NCBI GenBank assembly: GCA_934533005.1
Contig: CAKTBC010000004.1
Span: 1-51,556 of the forward strand
Direction: 5' to 3'
Length of the DNA: 51,556 bases
From: an uncultured Oscillospiraceae bacterium
Lineage (GTDB): Bacteria; Bacillota; Clostridia; Oscillospirales; Oscillospiraceae
Numbering within the stretch: the first letter of the stretch is position 1; the number at the start of each line of letters is the position of its first letter. A program made the translations under genes and the position numbers. The notes beneath the pieces were generated by a model. The model was given only the letters and a program-made list of their open reading frames with translations, did not search any database and was not told where the DNA came from. This document shows positions 1-7,602 of the stretch, one piece after another.

Positions 1-69
1 CTGCTGCCGGTATATCTTCGTCTTTCCCAGGCGGAACGCGAGCGGCAGAGCCGCATGAGCGAAGCCTGA
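1..69 (+). CDS. tsaB: C-terminal end of a TsaB-like protein (5' truncated by the window)
   Basis: Only the last 22 codons are present, in frame from base 1, ending at TGA 67-69. The tail reads LLPVYLRLSQAERERQ, close to the conserved C-terminal end of TsaB (P-x-YLR-x-SQAERE). TsaB is the non-catalytic partner of TsaD in making the t6A modification of ANN-decoding tRNAs in the cytosol. The identification rests on this short motif alone, so it is moderately secure. upp follows 40 bp downstream with its own ribosome site. Confidence 0.55.
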   Translation: MLPVYLRLSQAERERQSRMSEA

Positions 70-109
70 GAATATATCATGTCAATTACACTACAAAGGA
101 GTATGAAAA

Positions 110-739
110 ATGAGTGAGCTGCACGTATTCGACCACCCGCTGATCCAGCACAAGCTGTCGATCCTCCGCGACAAGAACACGAGCGTGAAGGAATTCCGCG
201 AACTCGTCGGCGAGATCGCCATGCTGATGTGCTATGAAGCGACCCGTGACCTGCCTCTCGAGGAGGTCGAGATCGAAACGCCCGTTGCCAAGGCAACGGT
301 GAAGCGCCTCGCGGGCAAGAAGCTCGCCATCGTCCCCATCCTCCGCGCCGGTCTCGGCATGGTCGACGGTATGGTCGCGATGATCCCGTCCTGCAAGGTC
401 GGCCACATCGGTCTTTACCGTGACCCGGAGACGCTTGAGCCGGTCGAATATTACTGCAAGCTCCCGCCCGATATCACCGAGCGCGACGTGATCGTAGTCG
501 ACCCGATGTTCGCCACCGGCGGCAGCGCCGCCGCGGCCTGCACGTTCCTCAAGCAGCACGGCTGCCGCCACATCAAGCTCATGTGCATCATCGGCGCGCC
601 TCCGGCGTGGGAGAAGATGCAGAAGGAGCACCCGGACGTCGACGTTTACGTCGCCGCCATGGATCCGATCCTGAACGACCACGGCTATATCGTCCCCGGT
701 CTCGGCGACGCCGGCGACCGTATTTTCGGCACAAAGTAA
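110..739 (+). CDS. upp: uracil phosphoribosyltransferase
   Basis: Cytosolic pyrimidine-salvage enzyme converting uracil and PRPP to UMP. The 209-residue length is the normal family size. The PRPP-binding loop is visible as VVDPMFATGGSAAAA in the C-terminal half, and the uracil-binding end GDAGDRIFGT is intact. The ATG at 110 is preceded by AAAGGAG (95-101) with an 8-nt spacer; an earlier ATG at 103 is out of frame. A hairpin with a T-run follows, so the gene probably forms the end of a transcript shared with the upstream gene. Nothing unusual in the protein. Confidence 0.95.
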   Translation: MSELHVFDHPLIQHKLSILRDKNTSVKEFRELVGEIAMLMCYEATRDLPLEEVEIETPVAKATVKRLAGKKLAIVPILRAGLGMVDGMVAMIPSCKVGHIGLYRDPETLEPVEYYCKLPPDITERDVIVVDPMFATGGSAAAACTFLKQHGCRHIKLMCIIGAPPAWEKMQKEHPDVDVYVAAMDPILNDHGYIVPGLGDAGDRIFGTK

Positions 740-751
740 AACAGGAAATCG

Positions 752-787
752 AAAAGCGCGTATTGCATCCCAATACGTGCTTTTTTT
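752..787 (+). terminator. intrinsic terminator after upp
   Basis: GCGCGTATTG (756-765) pairs with CAATACGTGC (771-780) across the loop CATCC, with one G-U pair, and is followed by seven T residues. It separates upp from the C45-family gene. Confidence 0.8.
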
Positions 788-809
788 AAAAGAAACGGAG
801 GAATGACCT

Positions 810-1922
810 ATGGCAAATCATGCTCTTTTCCCCTATATCCGCTGCGAAGGCACCCCGTACGAGATCGGCCGCGCTCACGGCGAGCAGGGCCGCGAGAAGA
901 TCCGCACCTCGATCGAGTGCTACCGCTCCATGTTTTTTGATTATTCCGGCATCGACTGGGACACGGCGCAGCGCTATGCGCACACGTTCATCCCCTCCAT
1001 TGAAAACTACGATCCCGACATCATGGCGGAGATCCGCGGCATTGCCGACGGCTCCGGCTTCGGTCTGGATGAGATCCTTGCGCTGAACGTCCGCAGCGAG
1101 ATCGTGCTGCAGGGCAGCCAGGTCAAGGCCATGCTCGATGGCGGCTGCACCTCCTGCGCCTTCATGCCGTACAAGACCGAAACGGGCGAAACGTGGCTCG
1201 CCCAGAACTGGGACTGGAAGGAGATCGCCCACAGCGCGCTCATTGTGCTGGAGATTCGCCAGCAGAATAAGCCCGATATTCTCATGATCACCGAAGCCGG
1301 CATCGTAGGCAAGATCGGCTTCAACAGCGCCGGCGTCGGCGTGTGTCTGAACGCGCTCGGCTCCGACCAGCGCTGGAACGGCGAGACTATCCCCCTGCAT
1401 ATCGCGCTGCGCGGCGTGCTCAACAGCCGCACGCTCTCCGATGCCATCGAAAACGCCGGGCGCATTCCGCTCGCGTGCTGCGCCAACTTCATGATGGCTG
1501 GCGCCTCCGGGCAGGTCATCACCGTGGAGATTGGCCCCGGCGAGATCGACGTGATCTATCCCGAAAAGGGCTATGTGACCCACACGAACCACTTCTACGG
1601 CCCGCGCACCGCCCACATCCGCGACACCGGCCGCATGGCGCTGCCCGATACATATCTCCGTCTCGGCCGCATCAACGACCTGCTCCGCGAGCGGGACGGG
1701 AAGAAGATCACGATCGCCGATATTCAGGAGATCCTGCGCGACCATGTCGGCACGCCGGACAGCATCTGCCGCCACAACGACATGTTTGAGCCGGAGAGCA
1801 AGCGTATGCAGACGAATTTCTCCATCATCATGAACCTTTCGGCGCGCGAAATGATGTATACGCCCGGCAGCCCGTGCGGAATGGAATACGTTCCGTTCCG
1901 TCTGGAGAGCGGCGCGAAATGA
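810..1922 (+). CDS. C45-family (penicillin acyltransferase-like) autoprocessing hydrolase
   Basis: The 370-residue protein resembles the acyl-CoA:6-aminopenicillanate acyltransferase / peptidase C45 family, N-terminal-nucleophile enzymes that cleave themselves before a Cys and then hydrolyse or transfer acyl-amide bonds. The N-terminal motif GTPYEIGRAHGEQ and the candidate processing site DGG-C113-TS, followed by QNWDW, fit the family. There is no signal peptide, so it should be cytosolic. The start ATG follows ACGGAGG at a good distance. The stop overlaps the next start as ATGA, implying translational coupling to the LarA-type racemase. The substrate cannot be read from sequence; bacterial members include amidases of N-acyl amino acids and peptidoglycan-like amides. 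Confidence 0.8.
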   Translation: MANHALFPYIRCEGTPYEIGRAHGEQGREKIRTSIECYRSMFFDYSGIDWDTAQRYAHTFIPSIENYDPDIMAEIRGIADGSGFGLDEILALNVRSEIVLQGSQVKAMLDGGCTSCAFMPYKTETGETWLAQNWDWKEIAHSALIVLEIRQQNKPDILMITEAGIVGKIGFNSAGVGVCLNALGSDQRWNGETIPLHIALRGVLNSRTLSDAIENAGRIPLACCANFMMAGASGQVITVEIGPGEIDVIYPEKGYVTHTNHFYGPRTAHIRDTGRMALPDTYLRLGRINDLLRERDGKKITIADIQEILRDHVGTPDSICRHNDMFEPESKRMQTNFSIIMNLSAREMMYTPGSPCGMEYVPFRLESGAK

Positions 1923-3169
1923 ACATAGACCTTGGTTTCGGCAGCGGCGTGCAGAGCGTATCGCTGCCGGAGAAAAACATTCTGGCCGTGCTGGAGGCAA
2001 ACCCTCTCGAATATAAGCTCACCGGCGCGGATGAGGTGCGCCGCGCGCTGCGCGAGCCCATCGGCGCCGCATCCCTGCGCGAGACCGTCCGCGCGGGCGA
2101 GACGGTCGCCATCGTCACGAGCGATATCACCCGCCCCTGCCCGACATGGAAAATGCTTCCGCCGGTACTGGAAGAGCTGTTCGCCGCGGGCATCCGGCCG
2201 GAGGACATCACCGTGACATTTGCGCTCGGCAGCCACCGCCCCCATACGGAGGAGGAGCACAAAAAACTCATGGGCGAGAGCTACGGGCTCGTCGCCTGCC
2301 GTGACAGCGACGGTGTGAACTGCACACACCTTGGTGTTACGAAGCGCGGCACGCCCGTGGATATCGATGCCGCCGTCGCCTCGGCCGACCGGCGCATCTG
2401 CTTCGGCAACATTGAATACCACTATTTTGCCGGTTACTCCGGCGGCGCCAAGGCGATCATGCCGGGGGTCTCCACGCGCGAGGCAATCCAGTTGAACCAC
2501 TCCCGCATGGTAGAGGCTGCGGCGTGTGCCGGAAAGCTCACCGGGAATCCCGTGCGCGAGGATATCGAGGAGGCCGCGGCGATCTGCGGCGTGGACTATA
2601 TCGTCAACGTCGTGCTCGATGCGCACAAGGAGATCGTCTATGCCGTCGCCGGGGACGTGACGAAGGCGCACCGCGAGGGCTGCCGCTTTCTCGACGGGCT
2701 GTACCGCAAGACGATCCCCCGCCGCGCCGACATTGTTCTCGTCTCGCAGGGTGGCGCGCCGAAGGATCTCAATCTCTATCAGGTGCAGAAGGCACTCGAT
2801 AACGCCAAGCACGCTGTTCGCCCCGGCGGGGTCATCGTGCTCGTCGGCTCCTGCCGCGAAGGTCTCGGCGAGAAGGTGTTCGAGCAATGGATGCTCGAAG
2901 CGGAAAAGCCGGAGGAACTCATAACGCGCGTACGCGAAAACTTCCGTCTCGGCGGTCATAAGGCGGCGGCCATCGCCATGGTGCTGCAAAATGCCGAGAT
3001 CGATCTCGTGAGCGAGCTGGAGCCGGAATTTGTGAAGCATATATTTCTCCAGCCATACCCGACGGCGCAGGCGGCACTCGACCATGCCTTTGCCAGGCTT
3101 GGACAGGACGCGAGCGTCATTGTCATGCCGTACGGCGGCTCCACGCTGCCGCACGCGGAAAACGAATAA
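1919..3169 (+). CDS. larA: LarA-type nickel-pincer 2-hydroxyacid racemase/epimerase
   Basis: 416 residues of the LarA (DUF2088) family, whose members racemise lactate, malate, phenyllactate or similar 2-hydroxyacids using a nickel-pincer nucleotide bound to a lysine. Every key residue of the L. plantarum enzyme (H108, H174, K184, H200) has a counterpart here with identical spacing in the active-site segment: H106 in GSHRPHT, H168 in EYHYFAGYSGGAK, K178 in the same motif, and H194 in NHSRM. I use the ATG at 1919, which overlaps the stop of the preceding gene by 4 bp; a longer frame to 1874 lies inside that gene. No larB/C/E cofactor genes are in the window. The adjacent malic enzyme makes malate a plausible substrate, but this is inference; lactate is the alternative. 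Confidence 0.85.
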   Translation: MNIDLGFGSGVQSVSLPEKNILAVLEANPLEYKLTGADEVRRALREPIGAASLRETVRAGETVAIVTSDITRPCPTWKMLPPVLEELFAAGIRPEDITVTFALGSHRPHTEEEHKKLMGESYGLVACRDSDGVNCTHLGVTKRGTPVDIDAAVASADRRICFGNIEYHYFAGYSGGAKAIMPGVSTREAIQLNHSRMVEAAACAGKLTGNPVREDIEEAAAICGVDYIVNVVLDAHKEIVYAVAGDVTKAHREGCRFLDGLYRKTIPRRADIVLVSQGGAPKDLNLYQVQKALDNAKHAVRPGGVIVLVGSCREGLGEKVFEQWMLEAEKPEELITRVRENFRLGGHKAAAIAMVLQNAEIDLVSELEPEFVKHIFLQPYPTAQAALDHAFARLGQDASVIVMPYGGSTLPHAENE

Positions 3170-3196
3170 TGCAGAATATAGAAAGAAGGAAGATCC

Positions 3197-4369
3197 ATGG
3201 ATTACGCAAAGGAATCGCTTCGTCTGCACGGCGAATGGAAGGGCAAGATCGAAGTGAAGGCGACCGTACCGGTCGGAACGAAGGACGATCTGTCTCTGGC
3301 GTATACGCCCGGCGTGGCGCAGCCGTGCCTGGAGATCCAGAAGGATATCGAGAAAAGCTACGAGCTGACGCGCCGGTGGAATCTCTGCGCCGTCATCACG
3401 GACGGCAGCGCGGTGCTCGGTCTCGGCGATATCGGCCCCGAGGCCGGTATGCCCGTTATGGAGGGCAAGTGCGTTCTCTTCAAAGCGTTCGGCGATGTGG
3501 ATGCGTTCCCGCTCTGCGTCAAGACGAAGGACGTGGACGAGTTCGTGCAGACGGTGTACAACATCTCCGGCTCGTTCGGCGGCATCAATCTTGAGGATAT
3601 TGCCGCGCCCCGCTGCTTTGAGATCGAGCGAAAGCTCAAGGAAAAATGCGACATCCCCATCTTCCACGACGACCAGCACGGCACTGCGGTCATCACGCTC
3701 GCGGGTCTTACGAACGCGCTGAAGGTCGTAGGGAAAAAGAAGGAGGACGTGCGCATCGTCGTAAACGGCGCGGGCGCTGCGGCGACTGCCATTACAAAGC
3801 TCCTGCTCTCTGCCGGGTTCCGTGACGTGACGATCTGCGACCGCAAGGGCGCGATCTATGAGGGCCGCGAAGGGCTCAACTGGATCAAGGAAGAAATGTC
3901 CCACGTGACCGACCCGCGCCATCTCCACGGCAAGCTCGCCGAGGTGCTCGTCGGTGCGGACGTGTTCATCGGTGTTTCTGCCCCGCACATGCTCACGGGC
4001 GAAATGGTGAAAACGATGAACCGCGACCCGATCATCTTCGCCTGCGCGAACCCGACGCCGGAGATCTTCCCGGAAGAGGCGAAGGCGGCTGGCGCGGCGG
4101 TCGTCTCCACGGGCCGGAGCGACTACCCGAACCAGATCAACAACGTCCTGGCGTTCCCGGGCATTTTCCGCGGCGCTTTCGACGTGCGCGCGAGCGACAT
4201 CAACGAGGAGATGAAAATGGCGGCGGCGCATGCGCTTGCCGGGCTCATTTCCGATGACGAGCTCTCCGCGGACTACATCATCCCGCAGGCGTTCGACAAG
4301 CGCGTAGGCCCGGCGGTCGCGAAAGCGGTAGCCGAAGCGGCGCGGAAAACCGGTGTAGCGCGTATTTGA
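3197..4369 (+). CDS. NAD-dependent malic enzyme (short bacterial type)
   Basis: Oxidative decarboxylation of L-malate to pyruvate and CO2 in the cytosol. The 390-residue length is that of the small bacterial malic enzymes without a phosphotransacetylase domain. Visible motifs are SLAYTPGVAQPC near the N-terminus, the substrate/metal region MPVMEGKCVLFK and FHDDQHGTAVI, and the Rossmann loop VVNGAGAAATA. The gene starts 27 bp after the LarA-type gene with GAAAGAAGG upstream, so it probably belongs to the same transcript (810-4369). With a malate-active racemase it would let the cell feed either malate enantiomer into pyruvate. An inverted repeat follows downstream rather than a classical T-tailed terminator. 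Confidence 0.92.
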   Translation: MDYAKESLRLHGEWKGKIEVKATVPVGTKDDLSLAYTPGVAQPCLEIQKDIEKSYELTRRWNLCAVITDGSAVLGLGDIGPEAGMPVMEGKCVLFKAFGDVDAFPLCVKTKDVDEFVQTVYNISGSFGGINLEDIAAPRCFEIERKLKEKCDIPIFHDDQHGTAVITLAGLTNALKVVGKKKEDVRIVVNGAGAAATAITKLLLSAGFRDVTICDRKGAIYEGREGLNWIKEEMSHVTDPRHLHGKLAEVLVGADVFIGVSAPHMLTGEMVKTMNRDPIIFACANPTPEIFPEEAKAAGAAVVSTGRSDYPNQINNVLAFPGIFRGAFDVRASDINEEMKMAAAHALAGLISDDELSADYIIPQAFDKRVGPAVAKAVAEAARKTGVARI

Positions 4370-4424
4370 ACACACTGTCGTTTTAGACAAGAAAAACGTT
4401 TCCAAAACTGATATTATGTGGAAA

Positions 4425-4477
4425 TTGCGCGGCAGAGGCTTCCTTTTGCATGAAAGAGGTTGTATTCTGCCGCGCAA
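4425..4477. repeat. 12-bp inverted repeat between the malic enzyme and gntR
   Basis: TTGCGCGGCAGA (4425-4436) and TCTGCCGCGCAA (4466-4477) are perfect reverse complements separated by 29 nt. There is no T-run after either arm, so it is a poor intrinsic terminator. The right arm lies in the spacer of the candidate gntR promoter. It may be a regulator site, a processing hairpin or a weak transcription barrier. Confidence 0.6.
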
Positions 4478-4488
4478 AATGCTATCCT
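4460..4488 (+). promoter_or_regulatory. candidate sigma-A promoter of gntR
   Basis: TTGTAT (4460-4465) and TATCCT (4483-4488) are separated by 17 nt. The match to consensus is moderate. The predicted start would fall just before the palindrome at 4502-4513. Confidence 0.45.
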
Positions 4489-4501
4489 AATAGTGGTAAG
4501 A

Positions 4502-4513
4502 GTAGTATACTAC
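4502..4513. promoter_or_regulatory. perfect palindrome GTAGTATACTAC, probable GntR operator
   Basis: A 12-bp perfect palindrome lies 13 bp after the candidate -10 and 25 bp before the gntR start. FadR/FCD-type GntR proteins bind short palindromes, often with a GTATAC-like centre, and usually repress themselves. The assignment to the adjacent regulator is inferred from position. Confidence 0.55.
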
Positions 4514-4538
4514 ATACAACACAGCGACAGGGAACACT

Positions 4539-5189
4539 ATGGTCATTAAAAAATCGGCTTCTTTGAAAGAACAGGCGTATAAAGCGATTCTCGACGCGAT
4601 CGTCACCAAGCAGGTGCAGCGCGGCCAGATCTATTCCGAGCAGTGGTTTGCCGATTCGTTCCAGATCTCCCGCACGCCCGTGCGCGAGGCGCTGCTCCAG
4701 CTGCGTACCGAGGGGCTGATTGAAGTCCGCCCGAACCGCGGCGTCGTCGTCCGTGATCTCACGGAGGAGGACGCGCGCAATCTCATGCAGATGCGAAGCG
4801 CCATCGAGAGCTACTGCGCCGCCTATATGGCCGAGCATTTCCGCGAGCCGGAGGCGAAAGCATCCATTGAACGCATCCGCACATCGCTGGAGCGCTGCCA
4901 CGAAAACTTCAATCAGACGGACGAAATGTTTATCCACGAGGAGATCATCCGATTCTCCCACAATCCGCTTTTCATCCAGCAGTTCGACAATCTGCGCACA
5001 AAGATCGAAGTTTTCTGGTGGGATGTTATTCAAACTAACAATCGCCGCGAGGATGTTTACCGCGAACACAAGTATATTATCGACAGCATCGCCGTCGGCG
5101 ACCCCTATGAGGCGCGCCGTGCGAGCATGACGCACAGCCGCGTCACGCTCGAAAAGATCCACGAGGGCTGCTTCCCGAAGAAGGACTGA
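4539..5189 (+). CDS. GntR-family transcriptional regulator, FadR/FCD type
   Basis: 216 residues. The N-terminal winged helix-turn-helix (about residues 5-75) contains the typical ISRTPVREALLQL recognition helix and GLIEVRPNRGVVV wing. The C-terminal helical FCD ligand domain (about 85-210) carries Asp/His residues that in this family bind a metal and a carboxylate ligand. FCD regulators commonly sense hydroxyacids or dicarboxylates (lactate, glycolate, malate, gluconate), consistent with the malic enzyme upstream and the 2-hydroxyacid dehydrogenase and TRAP genes downstream. It probably controls this block and itself through the palindrome at 4502-4513. The effector is not determinable from sequence. 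Confidence 0.9.
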   Translation: MVIKKSASLKEQAYKAILDAIVTKQVQRGQIYSEQWFADSFQISRTPVREALLQLRTEGLIEVRPNRGVVVRDLTEEDARNLMQMRSAIESYCAAYMAEHFREPEAKASIERIRTSLERCHENFNQTDEMFIHEEIIRFSHNPLFIQQFDNLRTKIEVFWWDVIQTNNRREDVYREHKYIIDSIAVGDPYEARRASMTHSRVTLEKIHEGCFPKKD

Positions 5190-5261
5190 GCGGCGCATGA
5201 TTTCGGATCCCCGCCGTCTGGGACGGTGAACATAAATGCCATTTTGAAAGGACGGATACCT

Positions 5262-6239
5262 ATGGGAAAGTTTAAGGTAGTCTACACCGACAACATCTAT
5301 AAGGACAATGAGATCGAGTACCGCCGCTTCGCGGAAGCCGGCTACGACTTCTCCGTCGCCAGCTCCCACGACAAGGAAACGCTGAAGAAGGAATGCGCCG
5401 ACGCCGACGCCGTCATGCTCTCCTTCATCGAAATGGACGAGGAGCTCATCAACTCCCTGCAGAAGTGCAAGGTCATCGTCCGCTGCGGCATGGGCTTCAA
5501 CAACGTCGATATTCCTGCCGCTACGAAGCGCGGGATTATGGTAGCTAACGTACAAAAATATTGTCTAGATGAGGTTTCTGATCACGCCGTTGCTTTGATG
5601 CTGACTTTGCTCCGCAAGACCGCATATTTGAGCCGTCTTCTGCGCGAAGGTATCTGGGATCCCGCCAAGGCGAGACCGATCCCGCGCCTGAAGGATCTGA
5701 CGCTGTGCCTGTACGGTCTCGGCGGCATTTCCAGCCGCTTTGCGACCAAGGCGAAGGCGTTCGGCATGCACATTGCCGCGTACGATCCGTTCCTCCCGGC
5801 GGAGTATTTTGAGCAGATGGGCGTCGAACGCATCGCCGAAGAGGACGAGCTTTTCCGCCGCGCCGACGTGCTGAGCGTGCACCTGCCGCTCAATAAGTCC
5901 ACCGCGAAGATCATCAATGCCGAGAAGCTTGCGCTCATGAAGCCCACCGCGCTCTTCCTGAATCTGGCCCGCGGCGGTCTCGTGGATGAGGAAGCGCTCA
6001 TCAAGGCCCTGCAGGAAGGCAAGCTCGGCGGCGCCGGTCTCGACGTTCTCGCCGACGAGTTCCCCAGTATGGATAACCCGCTCTTCCAGATGGACAACGT
6101 CATCGTCTCCCCGCACATCGCCTACTACTCCGAGGGCTCCGACGTTGATCTGCGCAACTACGCGATCAACCAGGTCATCGGCGCTCTGGAAAACGGCGCG
6201 CCGGAGTTCTTCCTTAACAAGAAGGAGCTCGGCCGCTGA
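5262..6239 (+). CDS. D-isomer-specific 2-hydroxyacid dehydrogenase (CtBP-like)
   Basis: 325 residues. NAD-dependent enzyme interconverting a 2-oxoacid and a D-2-hydroxyacid. The catalytic set is visible: Arg in NLARGG, the Glu near VLADE and His in SPHIAYYS. The nucleotide loop reads YGLGGISSRF, with Ser where many family members have Gly as the last loop residue. I take the ATG at 5262 because GAAAGGACGG lies just upstream; an in-frame GTG at 5226 has no ribosome site. It lies between the FCD regulator and the DRE-TIM enzyme. The substrate is unknown; overall it resembles the phosphoglycerate dehydrogenase/CtBP-like branch rather than classical D-lactate dehydrogenase. Confidence 0.88.
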   Translation: MGKFKVVYTDNIYKDNEIEYRRFAEAGYDFSVASSHDKETLKKECADADAVMLSFIEMDEELINSLQKCKVIVRCGMGFNNVDIPAATKRGIMVANVQKYCLDEVSDHAVALMLTLLRKTAYLSRLLREGIWDPAKARPIPRLKDLTLCLYGLGGISSRFATKAKAFGMHIAAYDPFLPAEYFEQMGVERIAEEDELFRRADVLSVHLPLNKSTAKIINAEKLALMKPTALFLNLARGGLVDEEALIKALQEGKLGGAGLDVLADEFPSMDNPLFQMDNVIVSPHIAYYSEGSDVDLRNYAINQVIGALENGAPEFFLNKKELGR

Positions 6240-6308
6240 GGGATGCCCGAAGCAAAAGAAAAGGATACGAACAATTCCCAATTACATAACAGACGGAGGT
6301 TAAACGAC

Positions 6309-7541
6309 ATGAGCAACACTCCCTGGAAAACTAACGATTGGTACACCAGCCCGTGGAACTTCGCGGAAGAGGCCACCAAGGACTTCAACTTCCCCAAGAA
6401 GATCAAGTTCCATGACGTAACGCTGCGCGACGGCGAGCAGCAGGCCGGCCTGATCTTCAACAAGGAACAGAAGATCGCTCTGGCGGACAAGATGGCCGAG
6501 CTCGGCATGCACCGCATCGAAGCCGGTATGCCGGCGGTCTCCCAGCAGGACCAAGAAGCGATCGTGGAGATCGCCAAGCGCTATCAGGGTCCGAACGACC
6601 CCGAGATTTTTGCCTTCGCCCGCTGCATGCGCGCTGACGTGCTCCGCGCGGTGGACTGCGGCGTGAAGGGCATCATCGTGGAGATCCCCTCCAGCGACCA
6701 CATGCTCAAGTACGCCTACAAGTGGGATGCCCAGAAGGCGATCGACCTTGCCATCGACGCGACCCTCTGCGCCAAGGAGAACGGCCTTTACACCGTGTTC
6801 TTCTGTATCGACGGCAGCCGCACCGATCTGGACGACTTCACCAAGATGATCACGAGCGTTGCCCGCAACGGCCACATGGACGCGCTGGCGCTCGTTGACA
6901 CCATGGGCGGCCTCGCTCCCCATGCGTGCAGCTACATGGTCCGCAAGATCAAGTCCGTCATCGATAAGCCGCTCGAGGTCCACTTCCATGATGACTACGG
7001 CCTGGGTGCCGCGAACACCATCATGGCGCTCTCCGCCGGCGCGGAAGTGGCGCACACCTCCATCACGGGCATCGGCGAGCGCGCCGGCAACACCCCGTAT
7101 GAGGACGTGGCTCTCGCCCTGCTGACGATGTACGGCATCGACACCGGCCTCAAGTATGAGAAGATCAATGAGCTGAGCGAGCTCATGCGCAAGTTCTCCG
7201 GCCACACGATCCCGTCCAACCGCGGCATCGTCGGCCCGACGCTCGCGAACATCGAGTCCGGCATCGTGGCGGACTGGTATGTCAACGCGAAGGACGAGCA
7301 TCCGCTGGAGCTCTCCCCGTACCGCTACGGTCTCGTCGGCCACAAGGACGCCGAGGTCGTTATCGGCAAGATGAGCGGTATCCCCACCGTCAACATTTAT
7401 CTTGACCAGCTCGGCATGAGCTGCGACAGCAAAGAGCAGAAGATGGAGATCGTCATGAAGATCAAGGAGAAATCCTTCGAGGTCGGCCGTCTGCTCACGG
7501 TGGGCGAATTTGAGGAGATCGCCCACAGCGTTCTCGGCTGA
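6309..7541 (+). CDS. DRE-TIM metallolyase, homocitrate/isopropylmalate synthase-like
   Basis: 410 residues. The HxVTLRDGEQQAG motif (HDVTLRDGEQQAG) supplies the catalytic Arg and metal Asp, VHFHDDYGLGAAN gives the two metal-binding His, and GIGERAGNTPYED is the family's phosphate/CoA-region motif. Members join acetyl-CoA to a 2-oxoacid or cleave a related aldol. The length is too short for the C-terminal LeuA regulatory domain, so it is probably not the feedback-regulated leucine enzyme; NifV-like homocitrate synthase, citramalate synthase or a lyase are alternatives. The ATG at 6309 follows ACGGAGGT; the longer in-frame ATG at 6243 has no good ribosome site. It lies upstream of the TRAP genes in the same direction. 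Confidence 0.85.
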   Translation: MSNTPWKTNDWYTSPWNFAEEATKDFNFPKKIKFHDVTLRDGEQQAGLIFNKEQKIALADKMAELGMHRIEAGMPAVSQQDQEAIVEIAKRYQGPNDPEIFAFARCMRADVLRAVDCGVKGIIVEIPSSDHMLKYAYKWDAQKAIDLAIDATLCAKENGLYTVFFCIDGSRTDLDDFTKMITSVARNGHMDALALVDTMGGLAPHACSYMVRKIKSVIDKPLEVHFHDDYGLGAANTIMALSAGAEVAHTSITGIGERAGNTPYEDVALALLTMYGIDTGLKYEKINELSELMRKFSGHTIPSNRGIVGPTLANIESGIVADWYVNAKDEHPLELSPYRYGLVGHKDAEVVIGKMSGIPTVNIYLDQLGMSCDSKEQKMEIVMKIKEKSFEVGRLLTVGEFEEIAHSVLG

Positions 7542-7558
7542 ACGCAGGAAACAGGTGA

Positions 7559-7582
7559 AAAGGCAGTATAAAAGCTGCTTTT
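7559..7582 (+). terminator. weak hairpin before the TRAP genes
   Basis: AAAGGCAG (7559-7566) can pair with CTGCTTTT (7575-7582) with one G-U pair; the T-run is only four bases and lies inside the stem. It might lower read-through between the DRE-TIM gene and dctP, or serve as 5' structure. AGAGGAGG follows at the dctP start. Confidence 0.3.
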
Positions 7583-7602
7583 AAATTAAGAGGAGGATTA
7601 GC

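Noticed and set aside
1724..4477. 917-codon open frame on the minus strand
   Set aside because: It lies antisense to the C45, LarA and malic-enzyme genes, has no family motif and is arginine/histidine/valine-rich, an effect of GC-biased third positions in the real genes.
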